DNA from: Saccharomycodes ludwigii
Lineage: Eukaryota; Ascomycota; Saccharomycetes; Saccharomycodales; Saccharomycodaceae
Assembly (NCBI RefSeq): GCF_020623625.1
Contig: NC_060203.1
Coordinates: 1,178,001 to 1,242,000, forward strand
Direction: 5' to 3'
Length of the DNA: 64,000 nucleotides
Shown here: positions 41,242-50,800 of the stretch, in pieces
Layout of the letters: each line of letters starts with the position of its first letter
How positions within the stretch are numbered: the first letter of the stretch is position 1
The notes under the pieces: generated by a model
Database searches by the model: none
What the model was told of the DNA's origin: nothing
Seen by the model: the letters and a program-made list of their open reading frames with translations, nothing else
Made by a program: the position numbers and the translations under genes

Positions 41242-43467
41242 ATGTCAAAGGCTGTTTCGCAAACCAACACTTCTCGTGTTAGTACAGATGACGACAATGA
41301 CTACGATACTTCGACAATTACTGCTATTCAAAGCCATAATAATGATAACAGAGAAGAAACGTCCGATGTATTGAAATATATGAAGGATGCTTCTGAAGAT
41401 GAGGATGAAGAAAATAATGACGTTGTTGAAGCGGCTTTGGCTGCAGTAACTGCAACTACAAGTGAAAATAATATAGTAAATCTTGATCCATTTGTTCAAA
41501 GATCTAAGAAAATTCAAAAAGAGGAAAAAGAAATGAATAGAAAATCTTTAAAACAACATCAGTTGGAGGAAAGTCTTTCTCCTGTAACCCTAGGTGTAAC
41601 TGATACCGTACTTACCACAAAAGATCAAGTTCCCAAAAGGAAAAAAAAGAAAAACAATAATAGCAAGAGCAATAAAAGTGATATACAGCAACGTAGCAGC
41701 AATGTTCACGTAATTAATACTGATAATAACGAGAAAGTCACTGGTGATATCACTTTTTCGAATGAAAATGCTGATACTGTATCAAGAAAAAGAACTAATG
41801 AATTTACTTCTGATGTTGAGCACAACTACAATTCGAAAAAAACCAAGAAACAAACAGTAGAAGTTGATCCCGCTTTGACAAATATAGATGAAACCGAAAG
41901 CAGCAATGGTGATATTAAACCTATCGATGAAGATTCCAACTCTAAAGATAATATTAATGATCAGGCATTAGGTGAAATTGATTACGCTGCACATATTGCA
42001 ACTCTTTTGAAAAGCCAAGTTTCTGTCGTTTCTAATGACAGCAATATTGGTGAAGAAAAAGAAGGACAAGACGTTACCGCTGCAAATAATAAAACCAAAG
42101 ATTCTGTGAAAAAAAAGGACGAGGCTAAAGAAAGTACGGATGACTTAATATCAAATGCCAAAGATAAAAAGGAAGAGGAAAAGGACATAACTAAGGAAAT
42201 CAATGACAAAGCAAATAATTCTACTGCTGGGGCCACAGAATTGAAAAGGACTGTTGCCATGCCAGCTCTAGCACCAACACATCATACCAAATCAAAGGCC
42301 TTTGATAGTCAGGAGGAAAATGCTATCGACGAATATATTTTAGAATATTGTGGTCAAAAGGGGTTTTCTAGAGAAGATTTTTGTGATAGGATTTGGTCTA
42401 ATGGAGGTCGCAAAGATGATTTCTGGGTTAGATTATGTCAAGTGTTACCACATCGAACTAGATCGTCTATTTATAAACATGTTAGAAGAAGATATCATAT
42501 CTTTGAGCAACGTGGTAAATGGACACCTGAAGAGGACACCAAGCTAAAAAATTTGTGTTTAATTAAAGAAGGTCAATGGTCTTATATTGGTCAACAATTG
42601 GGCAGAATGCCTGAAGATTGTAGAGATAGATGGAGGAATTATTTGAAATGTGGCGAACATAAAAATGCTAATAAATGGACCAAAACTGAGGAGGAAAAAT
42701 TAGTTAAAGTTGTCACTGACATGTTAAAGATTTTTAATAATGTTACCGAGGGCGACAGTGAGCCACAAAGTTTAGAGAACAAACAAGCTGATGGAAATGA
42801 AAAAGCTACGAATTCTGCCGAGGACACGGATGAGAGTGCCACTAAAAATAATGGTAATGAAAACATTGACCTTGAACTTATCAATCAAAACGTCAAACAG
42901 GAGACAGAGGAAGAAAAAGATGACGAAAAGCTACTAGACGGAAAATTTAAAGAAAAGGAGAATATGGTTGACGAAAATGATAAACCAATTAACAAATATA
43001 ATAAACGCAGTCAAAAAGTGAAAAAAACAGTTCATCATTCGCCTCCCCCTTCTAATATAGATGTAACTATGAAAAGACTAAAGAATAACGTTACTAATGG
43101 TGTTAATTGGACGTTAGTTAGCGAACAGATGGGCGGTACAAGATCACGTATTCAATGCCGTTATAAATGGAATAGTATTATTGAAAAGGAAGCTATTAAC
43201 ATTTTGAATAACTTTGGCAGCAATGATATTGTAAATCTTTTGAACTGTATTAAACATGCCAATGTTGATTATTTCCATAATATTGATTGGGATGATGTTG
43301 CCAACAAGTTTCAACAAGAAGGTGCCAAGCTATCTCCTGATATGCTGAAGGCTTGTTTTAAAAGAATGAGGAGATCAGTAAAAATACCGGAATCCACCTC
43401 TTTAGCTGAAACACTTGATATTTTATTTAAAAGTGAGCAAAAAAAGGCAAGTTCAAGTCCTAAATAG
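41242..43467 (+). CDS. REB1: Myb-type DNA-binding factor Reb1/Nsi1
   Basis: General regulatory and rDNA-terminator factor of the Reb1/Nsi1 (TTF-I-like) family. I use the ATG at 41242; three further in-frame codons upstream have no ATG. The protein is 741 aa. Residues 1-330 are acidic and low-complexity, with a basic KRKKKKNNNSK patch near 137-147. The DNA-binding region starts at about 362 (DEYILEYCGQKGFSREDFCD, then FWVRLCQVLPHRTRSSIYKH). Myb repeats follow with GKWTPEEDTKLKNL near 425, WSYIGQQLGRMPEDCRDRWR, KWTKTEEEKL near 477 and, after an acidic insert of about 110 residues, WTLVSEQMGGTRSRIQCRYK near 624. An insert inside the Myb region is a known Reb1 feature. S. cerevisiae REB1 (YBR049C) and NSI1 (YDR026C) are duplicates, and this single gene sits where both would be. 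Confidence 0.95.
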   Translation: MSKAVSQTNTSRVSTDDDNDYDTSTITAIQSHNNDNREETSDVLKYMKDASEDEDEENNDVVEAALAAVTATTSENNIVNLDPFVQRSKKIQKEEKEMNRKSLKQHQLEESLSPVTLGVTDTVLTTKDQVPKRKKKKNNNSKSNKSDIQQRSSNVHVINTDNNEKVTGDITFSNENADTVSRKRTNEFTSDVEHNYNSKKTKKQTVEVDPALTNIDETESSNGDIKPIDEDSNSKDNINDQALGEIDYAAHIATLLKSQVSVVSNDSNIGEEKEGQDVTAANNKTKDSVKKKDEAKESTDDLISNAKDKKEEEKDITKEINDKANNSTAGATELKRTVAMPALAPTHHTKSKAFDSQEENAIDEYILEYCGQKGFSREDFCDRIWSNGGRKDDFWVRLCQVLPHRTRSSIYKHVRRRYHIFEQRGKWTPEEDTKLKNLCLIKEGQWSYIGQQLGRMPEDCRDRWRNYLKCGEHKNANKWTKTEEEKLVKVVTDMLKIFNNVTEGDSEPQSLENKQADGNEKATNSAEDTDESATKNNGNENIDLELINQNVKQETEEEKDDEKLLDGKFKEKENMVDENDKPINKYNKRSQKVKKTVHHSPPPSNIDVTMKRLKNNVTNGVNWTLVSEQMGGTRSRIQCRYKWNSIIEKEAINILNNFGSNDIVNLLNCIKHANVDYFHNIDWDDVANKFQQEGAKLSPDMLKACFKRMRRSVKIPESTSLAETLDILFKSEQKKASSSPK

Positions 43468-43831
43468 AATGATTATTATCAGAGATAATTCGATTTTCAA
43501 TACGCAATTGTTTTGACATCTGCAAATATATATATATATATATATGTTTGGGGATAATTATGTTTAAATTTTAGACTTATATATATATATATATTTAAAA
43601 AAGCGAGGGGGGGAAATAGAGGCATACTTTATATCAAAAATAGATACAGGTTTTTGCAAGTTTTTGAATTGAAGGAATGATTGCACTTAAGGTTTTAAAA
43701 ATATATTGATACGCCAGTAGTAGTACAAATAAAAAGTTAAAGCAAAAATACTGAACATATTTTTTTAAAAAAAAAAAAAGTATAGATTAACAGCACTAAA
43801 GGATTAATTATAAACAAAATATAAAAAAAAG

Positions 43832-43864
<33 letters not shown>

Positions 43865-43929
43865 GACTATATAATTTTCATATTATTCTTTTTTCATTTT
43901 TTTTTTGAAAAAAAAAAAAAAGATTTCGT
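43468..43929. other. convergent intergenic region REB1/RPS11
   Basis: The two genes end facing each other across 0.46 kb. The region contains three (TA)n tracts (about 43527-43543, 43577-43594 and 43841-43864) and a G7 run near 43607. These are probably the two 3' UTRs. Confidence 0.45.
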
Positions 43930-45114
43930 TTAAAACTTAGAGAATTTCTTGTTGGCTTTACCAGAGGCAGCAGCAACCTTCAAAACATTGAATCTAACGG
44001 TCTTAGAGACTGGTCTACATTGGCCAACAGTAACGATATCACCAATTTGAACACGGAAAGCAGGAGAAACGTGGACTGGAACGTTCTTGTGTCTTTTTTC
44101 GTATCTGTTGTACTTTGGAACGTAGTGCAAGTAGTCTCTTCTGATGACAATAGTACGATGCATTTTGGTAGAAACAACAGTACCGGTCAAAATCTTACCA
44201 CGGATAGAAATATCACCAACAAATGGACATTTCTTGTCAATGTAATGACCTTCAATGGCTTCTTTTGGAGTCTTGAAACCCAAACCAACATTCTTGTACC
44301 ATCTCTTAGTACGTCTGTTAACCTTGGTCTTTGGGTTAGTGAAAATATGTGGTTGCTATATTAAAAAAAGGTGTTTTTATTCCAGTCTTGGTTATTGTTA
44401 TATTTCACATAATTCAATAAGGGAAAAAAAAAAGTTTCAATGTTAGTAAGTCTGGTTTATCAATTTTGTGGTTCTATAATAGAACTTTCAGAGAATAAAT
44501 TAAAAAAAAATAAAATAAAATAAAATAAAAATAACACCATGTAAATGGCAACATATTTCCATTAAAATTTAAAACAAAACCATTACTTATCAATGTCCCC
44601 ATGTCCCAGCTCTGATATATGCTATTATCTTTTTTTAAACAAATAAACCTTGGAGAATATTCCCAATGGTGGATATTTTGATTGAACTTATCTTTATAAT
44701 ATCGAGTTTTTTCCCCCTCTAATGGAACATAATTTTTTTTCTCGTTGCTATCTAAATGACTTCACGTTGTAAATTTTCAGTAAACAAAATTCCACTTAAT
44801 ACAATAAGATTACGGCACTTTCTACAATCCCATAACTTGTTTTGTTTTAAATCTTATTTTTATATGAATTAGGAATATAATATTCTCCGAGGTGATATAT
44901 ATTAGTTACAACCAAATTATTTTTTTTTTTGGTTCCATATACATATATATAATGTAACAACATGTATTTAATCCATTTAGCCACAGATGTTTTTATTTTT
45001 TATCTTTTATTTTTTACTTTTTAAATAAATCCGTCTTTCCTCTCTGTTTTCGAATATTTCATGACATACCTTTTGGAAAGCTCTTTCAGCTTGAACGTTC
45101 AATTCAGTGGACAT
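43930..45114 (-). CDS. RPS11: 40S ribosomal protein uS17 (Rps11), spliced
   Basis: Small-subunit ribosomal protein uS17. Two exons: exon 1 at 45070-45114 encodes [15 protein letters not shown], and exon 2 at 43930-44355 begins [20 protein letters not shown]. Together they give 156 aa, the family length. The junction is phase 0. Exon 2 contains the uS17 core, including [20 protein letters not shown] and [20 protein letters not shown], and ends [13 protein letters not shown]. cerevisiae has RPS11A (YDR025W) and RPS11B (YBR048W), both spliced near the 5' end and both next to a REB1/NSI1 gene. Codon use is strongly biased, as expected for a highly expressed gene. It diverges from the GRE2-like gene. 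Confidence 0.98.
44356..45069 (-). other. RPS11 spliceosomal intron (714 bp)
   Basis: On the minus strand the 5' splice site is AAG|GTATGT (GT at 45069-45068), the branch site is TACTAAC at 44442-44448, and the 3' splice site is TATAG at 44356, about 86 nt after the branch site. The length is long for a yeast intron but usual for ribosomal protein genes. I saw no convincing C/D-box snoRNA inside. Confidence 0.95.
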
Positions 45115-46132
45115 CTTGATAGTTTCACTTTGATCTGCTCTTTTTATTTTTTTTATTAATAATGATTAAAAATTATATGAAAAATAGAGATGGCAAGGAC
45201 AAAAAAAACGAGTTGTTCTTAAAACAGGTAGGGGAAATTGAAAAGTGAAAGACAAGAAACAGAAAAATCAAAATACGAAAGAAAAAAAAAAAAAAAAAAA
45301 AAAACAAAAAACAAAAAACAAATAAAATTTGGAAGGGAAAAGGCCAATGGTTTAATTGTGAGCTGGAAAAAGATATTAGGCTAAAACACCAATTTTACAG
45401 CGTGTAAGAACACCAATAATAATGACAAAAAAAAAAAAAAATAATAATAATAATTTTATATCTGTGTATATTAAAATGGACTAACCATTAAAAGGAATCT
45501 TTGGAAGATCAACCCAATAATTGTAAAGGAATGTGATAGTAAATAGAAATAAAGATTTAATATAAAATAAATTAATTACGCTGGAGGCCAGCTTAATTGG
45601 TCATATTGAATTATTCGGGCAGGTCAAGATTATTACGGCAATAAATAAAAATGGAAAAAAAAAAGATTTATTTTTTAAAAAAGCATTATGGTGTACCAAT
45701 GTTTTTATTTGTCATAAAATAATAATAATTGTAATTATAACCCTATCTTAGGGCTTCAGAAGGAAATAGGTAATAAAGATATATGGGATGTCATACGTCA
45801 TTTCATCATATACATACATTGTTCATGGTATCCCTTAATGAATAATATTTCAAATCTTCCAATTTTTATTGTATTTTTTTCTGTTTTTCTTCTTTTCAAA
45901 ACGAAATATTACAAAATAATAAAAATCTAAAATTATTAACTTTTATATACTTATAAATACATCTACTTTCTTCCTAAGTCCATTAAGGTATATTTATATC
46001 ATATATATATATATATATATATTTTTCCCTTCTTCTTGTCTGCTTCTACTATGGTATTTAAAATATACCTCTCTCTCTCACTCTCTCTCTCCTAAATAAA
46101 ATCGCAAAAAAAAAAAAACAAAAAAAAAATTA
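45115..46132. promoter_or_regulatory. divergent RPS11/GRE2-like promoter region
   Basis: A 1.0 kb region between divergent starts. It holds a GC-rich imperfect palindrome GCTGGAGGCCAGC at 45580-45592, an inverted pair of Tbf1-type sites at 45739-45754, a CRE-like TACGTCA at 45794-45800, (TA)n near 46000-46021, TATTTAAA near 46051 and a (CT)n tract at about 46069-46092 before the GRE2-like start. No Rap1 site of the S. cerevisiae type was recognised. Confidence 0.55.
45739..45754. promoter_or_regulatory. inverted pair of Tbf1-type sites AACCCTA / TTAGGGC
   Basis: AACCCTA at 45739-45745 and TTAGGGC at 45748-45754 are the two orientations of the Tbf1 (TTAGGG) motif, separated by 2 bp. Tbf1 controls ribosomal protein genes in Candida albicans and marks snoRNA and other promoters in S. 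cerevisiae. The pair lies about 625 bp before RPS11 and 380 bp before the GRE2-like gene. Binding is inferred. Confidence 0.5.
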
Positions 46133-47176
46133 ATGTCCAAGGGTACAGTTTTATTGACAGGTGCTTCAGGTTTTATAGCCCAGCATATTGTTTTAAGATT
46201 ATTGAATGAAAATTATAAAGTCATTGGTACAGTTAGATCTGAATCCACCCGTGAAAAGATTGATAATCTATTCAAGAATGAAAATTTAGTGTTAGAGATT
46301 GTTCCCGATATCTCTAATTTGAATGCATTTGATGAAGTTTTGGCTAAATACAGCAACAAAATTGATTATGTTTTACACACAGCTTCTCCTTTCACATTCA
46401 ATGTTAATGATTATGAGAAAGATTTATTGATTCCCGCTTTAAACGGTACCAAATCTATTCTAAATGCTATCAAGGAGCATTCGGTCGAGAGTGTTAAACG
46501 TGTTATCATTACCTCTTCTTATGCTGCTATTACTACCGTTGGAAAAGATGGTGATGCTAACGTAACATTTAACGAACATACGTGGAACCCAGCCACCTGG
46601 GAAAGTTGTCAATCAGATCCAGTCTCGGCTTATTGTGGCAGCAAAACTTTTGCTGAAAAAGTTGCTTGGGACTTTGTCAAGAAAAACGCTGGTTCAATTA
46701 ATTTCACTTTAACCACTGTTAATCCGGTTATCGTTTTTGGTCCTCAATTATTTGATGCTTCTGTTGGTAAAAATCTAAACACCTCATGCGAGTTGATTAA
46801 CGACATCGTTAATTACAAGGAAGGCGTTACACAATTTGATCCAGACTATTTTTTTTCTTTTGTTGATGTTCGTGATGTTAGCAAAGCACATGTTTTGGCT
46901 TTGGAAAAAAAGGAAGCTATCGGAAAGAGATTATTTTTGATTGCTGAAAGATTTTCCAATATAGAATTGTGTAATATTATTGCTAAAAAATTCCCTCAAT
47001 TGAAAAATAAAATGCCCAGAAATGTGGATTTTGAAAACAATGACGGTAAAGCGCTTTACTCCAAGGCAGCTTACCTGGATAACTCTGAAACCAAAAAAAT
47101 TCTTGGTTTTGAATTTATCACTTTGGAAAAATCTATTGATGACACAGTAGAGCAATTATTAAGAGTGAATAAATGA
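46133..47176 (+). CDS. GRE2-like NADPH-dependent reductase (extended SDR)
   Basis: Extended short-chain dehydrogenase of the Gre2/dihydroflavonol-reductase-like group, which reduces methylglyoxal, isovaleraldehyde and various ketones with NADPH. The product is 347 aa and S. cerevisiae Gre2 is about 342. The nucleotide-binding motif TGASGFIA lies at residues 9-16. An Arg in VRS (35-37) is in the place that favours NADPH. The catalytic Ser is in IITSSYAA (128-129) and the YxxxK pair is Tyr167 and Lys171 (SAYCGSKTFAEK). No transit peptide is seen. S. cerevisiae has several such genes (GRE2, YDR541C, YGL039W, YGL157W) and I cannot say which is orthologous. I know of no reductase gene at the corresponding S. 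cerevisiae positions, so it may be a lineage-specific insertion. It converges on the zinc-cluster gene with 73 bp between. Confidence 0.9.
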   Translation: MSKGTVLLTGASGFIAQHIVLRLLNENYKVIGTVRSESTREKIDNLFKNENLVLEIVPDISNLNAFDEVLAKYSNKIDYVLHTASPFTFNVNDYEKDLLIPALNGTKSILNAIKEHSVESVKRVIITSSYAAITTVGKDGDANVTFNEHTWNPATWESCQSDPVSAYCGSKTFAEKVAWDFVKKNAGSINFTLTTVNPVIVFGPQLFDASVGKNLNTSCELINDIVNYKEGVTQFDPDYFFSFVDVRDVSKAHVLALEKKEAIGKRLFLIAERFSNIELCNIIAKKFPQLKNKMPRNVDFENNDGKALYSKAAYLDNSETKKILGFEFITLEKSIDDTVEQLLRVNK

Positions 47177-47249
47177 TTAATTATATATGTGTTCAACTGT
47201 TTATATTATTATTTTCTTGCCTTTTTTTTTTTTTTTTTCTTTTTTTTTT

Positions 47250-49274
47250 TCATAATCCAAAGGATAAATCTCTAGATTCCTCTTTCATTATTATCCACCA
47301 TGGCTTTCCCGGATTGGCCCAGCATCTTTCTATGATTTTCTTTGCCTGTGAGGCAGTTTCGACGCCGGTTTCAATTAAGGAAATCAAATGATCTAATATT
47401 ATAACCCTATATCCTATTAAATCTAGATCGATTAGTTCGCACCCAACACAAAACAGCGCAAAGACAATGCATTGAGAAGCTGGTGAACCAACGGGGACAT
47501 GATTACTCATTATATTAACAATTCTTTGGATTAATGTTTTAACTTCTGTGTTGTTATTTTTTTTCTCCAAAACTCTTCTTTCCAGCTGCAAAACACCGGT
47601 TAATGCAAAAATTAAATTGATGGCTCGCAATGTTCTATAAGCTGTACATTTAGCTTTAATGGTAAAATTATAAACTTCTTGATCTTTATAATATAATTCA
47701 AATATTGTATCTCTGGCAGATTCAGAATCTTTTAAATATTCCAACACCGACTTTTTCAAGGTCAATACTTTAAAATAATCAATTAAGGTCTTGTTTTCTT
47801 TGAAAATAGTATATTTAACAATCTCACTTAAGTAGGACAGAACCTGGACATCGACACCACTAAAATATTCGATATCCCTTAGCTGTAGTCTCAATTCATA
47901 CAAATCTTCAGTTTCATACTTGTAATCCAGTATAGTTGAATACATTGAAAATGCATCGTTAAATACCACAGATGATCCTTCTTTATTGTGACAACTAGTC
48001 AGCCCTGAAACTATATCCATGTAATTGAACCAATTTAATAAAAATTGTGTTTCTGCAGTAAACTTGTGGTGCACTTTAGCTTCAGGGGATATCACTATTG
48101 CTGTATTGCGCGTTGAAGTGTTACCACCAATGGTAAACCTATTATGGATCAATTGCTTCCCACCGCTAATATGTATTCTCCATTTATTATCACCAAAATA
48201 AATACTAAATACGCCAAACATTAGTATATTGGCCAATGTTTCGTTAGTCAAACATTTGTCTTTATCATTTAGTTTCAGGACCAGTGTTGATATAGCTTCA
48301 TTTATTAGATTGTTTGACAGCATTTGCTGGAAACTGTTATCCACCAAATCAGCATCAGACATATTATTATTCATAAAGGATGATTGCATTGCTCTTTGGT
48401 TCGAACTGAATGCAATAACTAATTTCATTAATGATTCACTACTTGAGGCCAATTTAGGGAAAATGGTATAAAATGGATTATTAGAGTAAATTGCTGTTGG
48501 AGTCGGTACAAACATTCTGCAACTTTCGGTTAAAAAGAATTCAAACAAATCATATTCTGTATTACGAGATGGAATTTGTGGAATAGTTAAAAGAACTGTA
48601 GCCTCTTCTTCTAACGGAGGGGGTGAATTTGAAAGAAGTATATCTTTAATATTTGCTTTTCCTTCTATCTCTGTATTGTTGTTGTTATCTTCTCTTTCCA
48701 AAGAACATTCTTCGAATTTTGGTGATTTCAATATTTCTTCTATCACAAATTGTTTCGGTGTTGACAAATTAAAAGTTGTTGTTAGGTCGTTTATCGTTGA
48801 GATATTGCAAGCCTGTATTTTCTGTGCTTTTATTGTCTCTGGTTGCACTTTCCTTTCTGATAGTATTACATAGTCGTCTTTTTCACCAAATTCTCCCCCT
48901 TCTGTATCGAAAGTTAAAGATTTTTCATCAACTTGAACTATTTTGTATTTTGAAAAGATAGAAGAGTTTTTTTTTTTCTTCCTGATTTTATCTTTTTTAA
49001 TAATATTACGTTCATCTTGATTTATATTTGTTTTTAACATTGTATGATTATTTTCAGTAGCAAGAGCAATCACACCATTGACAATCTTTGTGTTGGGTAA
49101 GTCTGTTTTTAATTCTCTATTTTTAAATGGTCTTCCGCCCCAAACAAAGACTTTAGAGTAGTCACAATGTTTTATATTTCTTTTAATACAATTTGAGCAA
49201 ATGGGCTTGTTTTCATCACATTTAATTCTTAATTTTTTGCAGTGCTTACATCCATTTCTTGATTTAAGATTCAT
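47250..49274 (-). CDS. Zn2Cys6 zinc-cluster transcription factor
   Basis: Fungal binuclear zinc-cluster regulator, 674 aa, ATG at 49274. The DNA-binding domain is at the extreme N-terminus, with cysteines 9, 12, 19, 26, 29 and 37 (CX2CX6CX6CX2CX7C). The following FVWGGRPFKNRELK is a motif I associate with the Lys14/Uga3/Urc2-type group. Residues about 60-215 are polar and likely a linker. The C-terminal two thirds are a helical fungal-specific regulatory domain (ELRLQLRDIEYFSGVDVQVL, RTLRAINLIFALTGVL, CIVFALFCVGCELIDLDLIG). The exact ortholog is unclear. It neighbours the GRE2-like reductase tail-to-tail, which allows but does not show that it regulates it. A C9 run lies in its upstream region on the coding strand. 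Confidence 0.88.
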   Translation of the reverse strand: MNLKSRNGCKHCKKLRIKCDENKPICSNCIKRNIKHCDYSKVFVWGGRPFKNRELKTDLPNTKIVNGVIALATENNHTMLKTNINQDERNIIKKDKIRKKKKNSSIFSKYKIVQVDEKSLTFDTEGGEFGEKDDYVILSERKVQPETIKAQKIQACNISTINDLTTTFNLSTPKQFVIEEILKSPKFEECSLEREDNNNNTEIEGKANIKDILLSNSPPPLEEEATVLLTIPQIPSRNTEYDLFEFFLTESCRMFVPTPTAIYSNNPFYTIFPKLASSSESLMKLVIAFSSNQRAMQSSFMNNNMSDADLVDNSFQQMLSNNLINEAISTLVLKLNDKDKCLTNETLANILMFGVFSIYFGDNKWRIHISGGKQLIHNRFTIGGNTSTRNTAIVISPEAKVHHKFTAETQFLLNWFNYMDIVSGLTSCHNKEGSSVVFNDAFSMYSTILDYKYETEDLYELRLQLRDIEYFSGVDVQVLSYLSEIVKYTIFKENKTLIDYFKVLTLKKSVLEYLKDSESARDTIFELYYKDQEVYNFTIKAKCTAYRTLRAINLIFALTGVLQLERRVLEKKNNNTEVKTLIQRIVNIMSNHVPVGSPASQCIVFALFCVGCELIDLDLIGYRVIILDHLISLIETGVETASQAKKIIERCWANPGKPWWIIMKEESRDLSFGL

Positions 49275-49597
49275 TATTTAACCTGGAAAGAGGAAATAGA
49301 CTTTATAGTTTTTTTTCTTTTTAGTTTTTTCTTGTCTTATTTATTGATTCAATTTGTTTATTTAAGATACGAGATAATTCAAATCAAGGGAGGGGGGGGG
49401 TGGATATAAGAATAAATAGAGAATTGTAATTTTTTTTTTTTTTTTTTTTTTTTTTCCTTTTTTTTTCTTTTTAAAAAGAATCTAAAAAAAGATACATAAA
49501 AAAAAGGTAACAGTACTGTTTATATGGGAAATTATATATAAAAATAATATTAGACATATTAACAACAACAAAAAAATAATCACATTGTAAACCGGCT
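49275..49597. other. promoter of the zinc-cluster gene
   Basis: This 0.32 kb region between tandem minus-strand genes has a G9 run at 49392-49400 and a T tract of over 20 near 49432-49455. Nothing else seen. Confidence 0.45.
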
Positions 49598-50188
49598 TTA
49601 TTTTGTTTTTTGTTGTTTTTGAAATTCATCAAACGATTTTTTGCTTTGAATAATTATATCAAAGATAAAAGTATGACCACCATTTAACACCAATGTTATA
49701 TTAACGTTATGTAAAAAATCTAAAAATCTATCGATAACTAATTTATCACCCATTGTAGGGAATTTAAAAGTTGATTTAATATCATCATCACAAAGTTTAG
49801 TATGCCTAGGCAATAATTCCATCTGGATATATTTTTCTAATTCGAAAACAAGTTCTTGCGGTGAGTCTTCAAAATCACTGAAACTTTTGTGTAATTCGGA
49901 TTTTAAAAAAAGTTGGAAGGTTTCCAATTCGTCATAAAACTTTTCGATATATTGAGAATCTTCAGGTAACTGTTTGTACTCTGTTTCAGTAGTGTTATTG
50001 AAGGTATTAGTATTATTTAATGAATATCTTTGGATTATAGCCTTTGGTGGTATTATTACTGTTTGAGATATAGCTTTTGATTTTAGTATGATATTTGTAT
50101 GAAAACACTTTGATGTATTAGTGATAACGTTATTGGTGATTAATGATAATGCTGGGGTAGTGATTGTTTTAATTAAAATGCTTGACAT
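49598..50188 (-). CDS. small mitochondrial protein (positional candidate for FMP23)
   Basis: A 196-aa protein. The first 35-40 residues are Ser/Thr/Asn-rich with few charges and a basic region (SKCFHTNIILKSKAISQ), compatible with a mitochondrial presequence. Residues 75-190 look like a compact alpha/beta domain (YIEKFYDELETFQLFLKSEL, ELEKYIQMELLPRHTKLCDD, LVLNGGHTFIFDIIIQSKKS). I do not recognise a catalytic motif. In S. cerevisiae FMP23 (YBR047W), a mitochondrial protein of about 175 aa with a proposed link to iron/copper homeostasis, lies next to RPS11B. The size, predicted location and position fit, but I could not verify the sequence match. Confidence 0.75.
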   Translation of the reverse strand: MSSILIKTITTPALSLITNNVITNTSKCFHTNIILKSKAISQTVIIPPKAIIQRYSLNNTNTFNNTTETEYKQLPEDSQYIEKFYDELETFQLFLKSELHKSFSDFEDSPQELVFELEKYIQMELLPRHTKLCDDDIKSTFKFPTMGDKLVIDRFLDFLHNVNITLVLNGGHTFIFDIIIQSKKSFDEFQKQQKTK

Positions 50189-50800
50189 TTTTTGCTTTGT
50201 TATATTTTTTTATGAGTTTCGAGGGGGGGGGTTTTTTTATTTATTTATTTTTCATTTTAGATATAAAAATTAAGTTGTTAAAGATAATATTTTTTTCTTT
50301 TTTTTTTTTTTTCTTATTCGAATTAAAAGAATCGAATTTAACATAAGAGGCGTTTAATGTTGATTGAAAAAGAATTAAAAATTAAAACAAAAAAAAATGC
50401 ACCTTATTTTTGTCTGTTGATGGTGGGTAATAAATGACCAAAAAAAATAATAATAGTAATAAAGTTTAAATTAATAGAAATAACGATTTATGATTATTTT
50501 GCAAAGTTGATGATATTTCAAGGATTAACGAGTTAGTTTTAATATTTGTGTCTTGTTGTAATTTTTACAATAAGTGAGATTGTTAATAACGATTACAATT
50601 AAAAAGAAAATGTGATAAAGTTCGCTTTATGTGACACAAAGCGAATTTTAGTGTTGAGGGGAAGAAATGGATATAATTTTAATGTAATGCAGCAATTTAA
50701 AATTATCATTTTTAGTTTTAGTTTTAGTTTCAATTTCAATTCCAATTTCAATTTCAAGAGAAAGAAAGAAAGACACTCCACCAAATAAACAAATTAATAA
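50189..50800. other. divergent promoter region between the FMP23-like and GIP1-position genes
   Basis: A 0.6 kb region between divergent starts. It contains a G9 run at 50223-50231 (C9 on the coding strand, about 35 bp before the FMP23-like ATG), a T tract near 50295, and a repeated TTTTAG/TTTCAA pattern at about 50710-50755. No gene seen. Confidence 0.45.
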
